The position numbers and the translations under genes are program-made. Below are positions 59,579 through 64,000 of a DNA stretch of 64,000 nt, piece by piece (positions within the stretch are counted from its first letter, which is position 1; every line of letters begins with the position of its first letter). The stretch is from the NCBI GenBank assembly GCA_963969395.1, contig OZ017799.1, positions 15,750,501 to 15,814,500 of the forward strand, given 5' to 3'. The notes below the pieces were generated by a model. That model did no database searches. It saw only the letters and a program-made list of their open reading frames with translations, and was not told the DNA's origin. Source of the stretch: Pseudoscleropodium purum (taxonomy: Eukaryota > Streptophyta > Bryopsida > Hypnales > Brachytheciaceae).

Positions 59579-61275
59579 TTTGTTTTGCTTGTTTGTTACA
59601 GTGAGATCTCCTAGTCTGTATGTCTTCCAATTGCATTCTCAATACCATTAGAGAGCCTTCAGCAAGGAAGGATGCACGGGCTTTGTTTTGTAATGTTTGA
59701 ACCTATGGTATGAAAATTATTGAATTTAGATTTACTTTTATTTTAACCATGACAACATCACATGGTACACTAGCTAGTTACAACAAAATCTATACAAAGA
59801 AGAAAGACAAAGGTATTTAGAAGTATGATTTAATTTATGTTATTAGCATAGTTTATTACACTTGCATTCAACTTTGGTGGTTAGTCTTCAAACATTCAAT
59901 ATTTTAACAGATTGATAGTGAATAAGTTAGAAGTAGTAAATTATTTGGAAAATATTTTTGAGGTTGATTTTGAAATTTCAAGTCCCACATGAATATTCTT
60001 TCATGAAATTTAGTCATGATTGGATTTTGAGTAATTGACTTTATTGAGTTTATCAACAAGTAGGTATATTTGTTTGTTGACAAGTGGGTTAGGGAATAAT
60101 TTTCTGTCAATGAACAAGCAAGAATACCCTACATGAAGGTCAGATTTGATATAAAAATTAAATCATTTTTGTAAGAAAAATGCAACATGTCATCTTGTGA
60201 ATGGCACGAGGTGACGTGGACCCTGAGGATCTGACTTGCAAATTCAAATTCTGCACCTGGGTGCTTAACACACCTTCACGTCCGGTATGGAACTGTGTCT
60301 ATGAGCTGACTCCTTGATTATTGACTGAGCAACTTGAAAGGTCAAAAACCTGACCAATTGACCTACGAAGTACAACACAAACAAAACAATCCAGGCAAAT
60401 GTTTATCATTAATAAATGCCTTGCTATGAACCAATGCTTGAGTGGCACATGGGCAAGATTTGCATCATGGCTATCCTCCTATTAAATTAGGTTGTTAGTT
60501 TTGTTTGTTACATTGAGATCTCCCGGACCGTGCATCTCCCATTCCTGTGTTTGGTATCATCGGAAAGCCCTTGGTGAGGAGGGGTGCACAAACTTGGTTT
60601 TGTGGCATTCTGACCTAAGGCACAAAAGTTATGGATTTTTGAAGTTTTATGAATTAAAAAAATTAGAAAATTATTTTTTCTTTTGTTTTGATTGTGGCAA
60701 TAGCATGGGGCACTCCAGTCCTCCTATTAATTTAGGTTGTTAGGTTGTTTGTTTGTTTTATTTGTTACATTGAGATTTCCTAGACTATGCATCTTCCATT
60801 TACGTGTTTGGTATCGTCAAAAAGCCCTCAGCAAGGAGGGGTACACAGGCTTGGTTTTGTGGCGTTCAGACCTAGGGCATGAAAGTTATTGAATTTTGAA
60901 GTTTTTATGAATTGAAAAAATTAGAAAATTATTTTTTCTTTTGTTTTGACCATGGCAACAGCACAGGGCGCACTAGTGCCTATTATTTTACAAATGTTGT
61001 TCATAGCACATTTTTAGAGGTGCATGATCAATACCTTAAATTAGGTTGTTTGTTACATTGAGCATTGAGATCTCTTGGACTGTGCACCCTAGTCACATTT
61101 TGGGTATCATTGGAAAGTTCTTGACAAGGAGGGGTACATGGGCTTTGTTTCATGGCATTTTGAGTCATGATGTGAATCTTATTGAGATTCAAAGTTTTTT
61201 ATATGAACTAAAAAATTAGAAAATTTCTTCTATTTTTATTTTCATTGTGGCAATGGCACAAGGGCACATTAGTAT
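59579..61275. repeat. Four copies of a 200-250 bp repeat
   Basis: Copies start near 59579, 60484, 60721 and 61037. Each runs ttgttacattgagatctcc, then tggtatcatcggaaagccc, gaggaggggtgcac, ggcttggttttgtggc, gaattttgaagttttatga and ggcaatagcatggggca. The middle two are adjacent in tandem; the outer ones are separated by spacer. No coding function is seen. Confidence 0.8.
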
Positions 61276-63888
61276 GAATGAAGCTTATCCAAGTATGACA
61301 AAAAGATAATTTTTGTTTATTCTTTTTTATTAGGTATGTTGTGATTTTTGTGCAATGTTCACAATCCTTTCATACAAAGATGCGGAAAAAAATGGGCAAA
61401 ATGAAGAACTTATAATTACATTCTTATTGTGCCACAATATATTTTGCTTCATAAGCTCCAAATCTATAATTAGCCTAAAAATATCCAAATCTATTATAAT
61501 TTTTTTATTAGTAGAAAAATGAATATAAACTATAAATATTTAATAATTTAATCCTTAGTGAAGAATTCAAAATTGTCATGAACATTCACTTTTCATTAAC
61601 TTAAATAACTACAATTTTCCACCTTTATTGGGCTCAATAGAAGTCAAACTTTTTATTTATAAATAGATATATTTGCTAAATATCACAAGGGACCCCTATA
61701 ATATTGGATAGCTACTTTAAACCTTTAAGTGACTCTTTTAAAACCTCCTAGTAATCTCTAGAATTTTTGAGTGTTTCTTAGGGACTCTTGTTGTCTTTGA
61801 ATAGACTTCAAGATGTAGTGATAGTATATATTAAGGCAAGATGTGAGAAACTTCAATCCTGGCAGCACTAGCCTTAGAGCATTGTTGTTAAGCTTTGTAC
61901 TACATTAATTAGTACAATATATCTTTCAATTCTTTGTATTATATATTCTTGTCCTCTTAGATAGTTGTGGGTTTTATTGAGAAGATTGATTTGTATTTCA
62001 TATTCATGAGATTGGTCTTTTCGGGTAGTTGTGGATTTTATTAATGGATAGGTATTATACACTCAACATTTGGGGCTTCTTGGATAGTCATTGAGTTTAT
62101 TTATTGATAGATATTGTACATTTTTGTTCTTGCATTGGTTTATTGTGCCTTTGATAGAAATATTCAAAAAAATTTGTAGGATTTTTAGTTTCACATTTTG
62201 AATGCTTGAACAATTTTTTGTTCAAATGTCCATTGTTAGCTTTTTTCATGAAAATTTGGGAATGCTTTTGTAGAAGGATAGCGCTTTAAAAAATCTATTA
62301 TTAATATTTGTAAGAACACAGTCACTATTTTATGAAATATTTGATAATGATAGCATAAGATTGACATTTAGATCTCTTAAAATGAATTTAAGGTTGAATT
62401 TTTATATTTGTCTATGTTTTTTTTGAAAATCTCAACATTACCAATTGGTTGTTTTGGGACATAAAGTTGGTTGACCATATATTACATTTCACCCACTCTT
62501 AGCATGATCTTTCTCAATAGTTGTTGGATATACTTGCCAATAGATATTGGAAACTATATATTTATTGTGTGGCTTTTGAATATTTGAATTAGGTATGTGG
62601 AATGATATTTGTTCTTTATAAAGACAATTTTATATTACTGTATTACTTTCACAAGCTCCCTTAGGATGTTCAAATTTGTGATTCTTACATCTCTATAATG
62701 CAACAACAAAGAAGGCAACAAATACACATGAGGAATCTTTTTTTTAGCTATTAGAGATGCGACCATTACTTTTGTAGTTGTTTTGATTTAATTTTTGTTG
62801 TCTAAATAAGTGTCATTTGTACACCATATAGAGTAAAACAATCAAAATATATGGTTAAATGTATTTTGTCATCTATATTTCTATTTCATAACCTTGGTTG
62901 TGTGATTTTTACATCTTTTGGTGTAGTCATCTCCAATCCTTTGGCCTCCAAAAATGTAAAGATTTGGAATTGATCCCTTCAAGCATTGATGTACACAAGA
63001 AAAATTAGTTGCTCACTTTTATTAAGTATATTGCAATTGATAATTATAATGGATCAAGTTCAAGCCAAAATCCTAGTTCTTCTTTTAAAACATTCTTGAC
63101 CTTACTCTAATATACATTCCATATGTTTGAAAGATGGTAAGGATGCTTAACATGCAGTTTTCTCAAGTTCCCATTGAATATATTGATGTTCTCTTCGTTT
63201 TATCCATTTGCTCTATTAGTATGCAATCCTTATGCACATGCTTACATAGTGTCAAATGTAGATGGTATGTGAATTTGGAACCACCTAAGCCATTTAGGTC
63301 AAACCTTTGATGTAATTTTCATTATAGGCCCCCCTTCCTAAACCGTAATTGTAATTGTCCTAACAAGTGTTGTATCTATCTAGTTTTAATTCAATCTTAC
63401 TTAATGTTGCCTTGAAGATGCTCTTTTTTCTAGGATTTTATATAATATGAGAAACAAATATTGCCATTGCCTCCAACTAAAGACAATGAGTCTCAGTTGC
63501 AAAAATTGTTCCTCTTTGTAGATTTATCTTTTTTAGTGTGAATTTGTCATGTTGGTGGTAATTTTTTTTTCAATACTGGAATGCCTTTTTCAAATCATCT
63601 ATAAAAAATAAATTTTGTACTTTTAAATTGAAATTATTCTTACTATTTAATACCCTCTCATATATTTTTTTATATCAAGCTCCTTTTCAAGACCATATGC
63701 TAGGATTATCTAGGGGATTGTTGACTAGTGGTGATGGCAGGTGACTTTGTAGTTTATGTACCAAAAGCCACATATTCATGTATACATTTGTTTAAGTGAA
63801 ATATATTTCATTATCTATACTTTAAATTAAATTGTTTGTTTGGTTTTGTTTGATACCTTGAGATCTAACAAACCTTAAAAAAAAAATT
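61276..63888. other. AT-rich DNA with no recognised gene
   Basis: No supported reading frame or RNA gene on either strand. Confidence 0.6.
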
Positions 63889-64000
63889 GGGGGCCTCTAG
63901 AAGATTGCAAGTTATCAACCCTTGTGAACCGTTGAAATTGCCGCGGGAAAGCAAATCCGATGTGGTTGAAAGAGTGCCATGTCATTAATTTTTAATTAAT
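63889..64000. repeat. Partial MITE-like element, family A (cut by window edge)
   Basis: The phrase ttgggggcctctagaagatt followed by gcaagttatcaaccc resembles the left end of the family A element read inward (gggggctctggaagcc, then gagttatc). The other end lies outside the window. Confidence 0.4.

Overview
The window looks like nuclear DNA of a land plant (or another streptophyte) with a large, AT-rich, transposon-filled genome. The one clear host gene is S-adenosyl-L-homocysteine hydrolase (SAHH) at 55251-57187 on the minus strand. It is 485 codons in three exons, has the plant-type insertion, and is strongly G/C-ending at third codon positions in otherwise AT-rich surroundings. The species cannot be placed more closely from the sequence alone.

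Left part (1-16397): AT-rich intergenic DNA with short inverted-repeat elements (1-306, 4524-4784), small tandem repeats, and a degenerate Ty1/copia retrotransposon on the minus strand (9292-16397). The copia element has short LTRs, a primer-binding site, and broken gag, integrase and RT. A 308-bp GC-rich hAT MITE (14727-15034, 8-bp target duplication TAATTGTA) sits inside it.

Centre (16606-37158): the main discovery candidate. Ends reading CAGGGTTGAC... and ...GTCAACCCTG, flanked on both sides by the same 8-mer GTTTTTTC (16598-16605 and 37159-37166), define a single hAT-type element of 20,553 bp. It carries (i) a decayed BED-finger/DUF659/hAT-dimerisation transposase with a long C-terminal extension (minus, 17323 to about 20460); (ii) a decayed gene of about 990 codons with a novel N-terminal domain, coiled coil and RING-H2 finger (minus, 24205-21216); (iii) a 420-codon gene with the same novel domain plus an acidic run and a Gly/Ser/Tyr-rich tail (plus, 30880-32142); (iv) a 507-codon atypical protein kinase (plus, 33848-35371). 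A GC-rich block of repeated CGGACG/CGTCCGC words lies upstream of each gene and at both ends, often beside telo-box (AAACCCTAA) motifs. A 3,268-bp LTR-like insertion with its own 552-codon ORF (26496-29763, target duplication ATTTG) is nested inside. Genes (iii) and (iv) are broken only by in-frame stops that C-to-T changes can explain, as expected of a methylated, silenced element. The 300-bp MITEs at 14727 and 47155 are internally deleted relatives.

Right part (37159-64000): a CACTA-type hairpin MITE (37386-37479), a degenerate PIF/Harbinger pair (Myb/SANT-like ORF1 at 39670-42859, split by an insertion with a 180-bp tandem repeat; DDE transposase at 44973-46211), a second hAT MITE (47155-47453), AT-rich DNA, SAHH, a repeat seen four times (59579-61275), and AT-rich DNA to the end.
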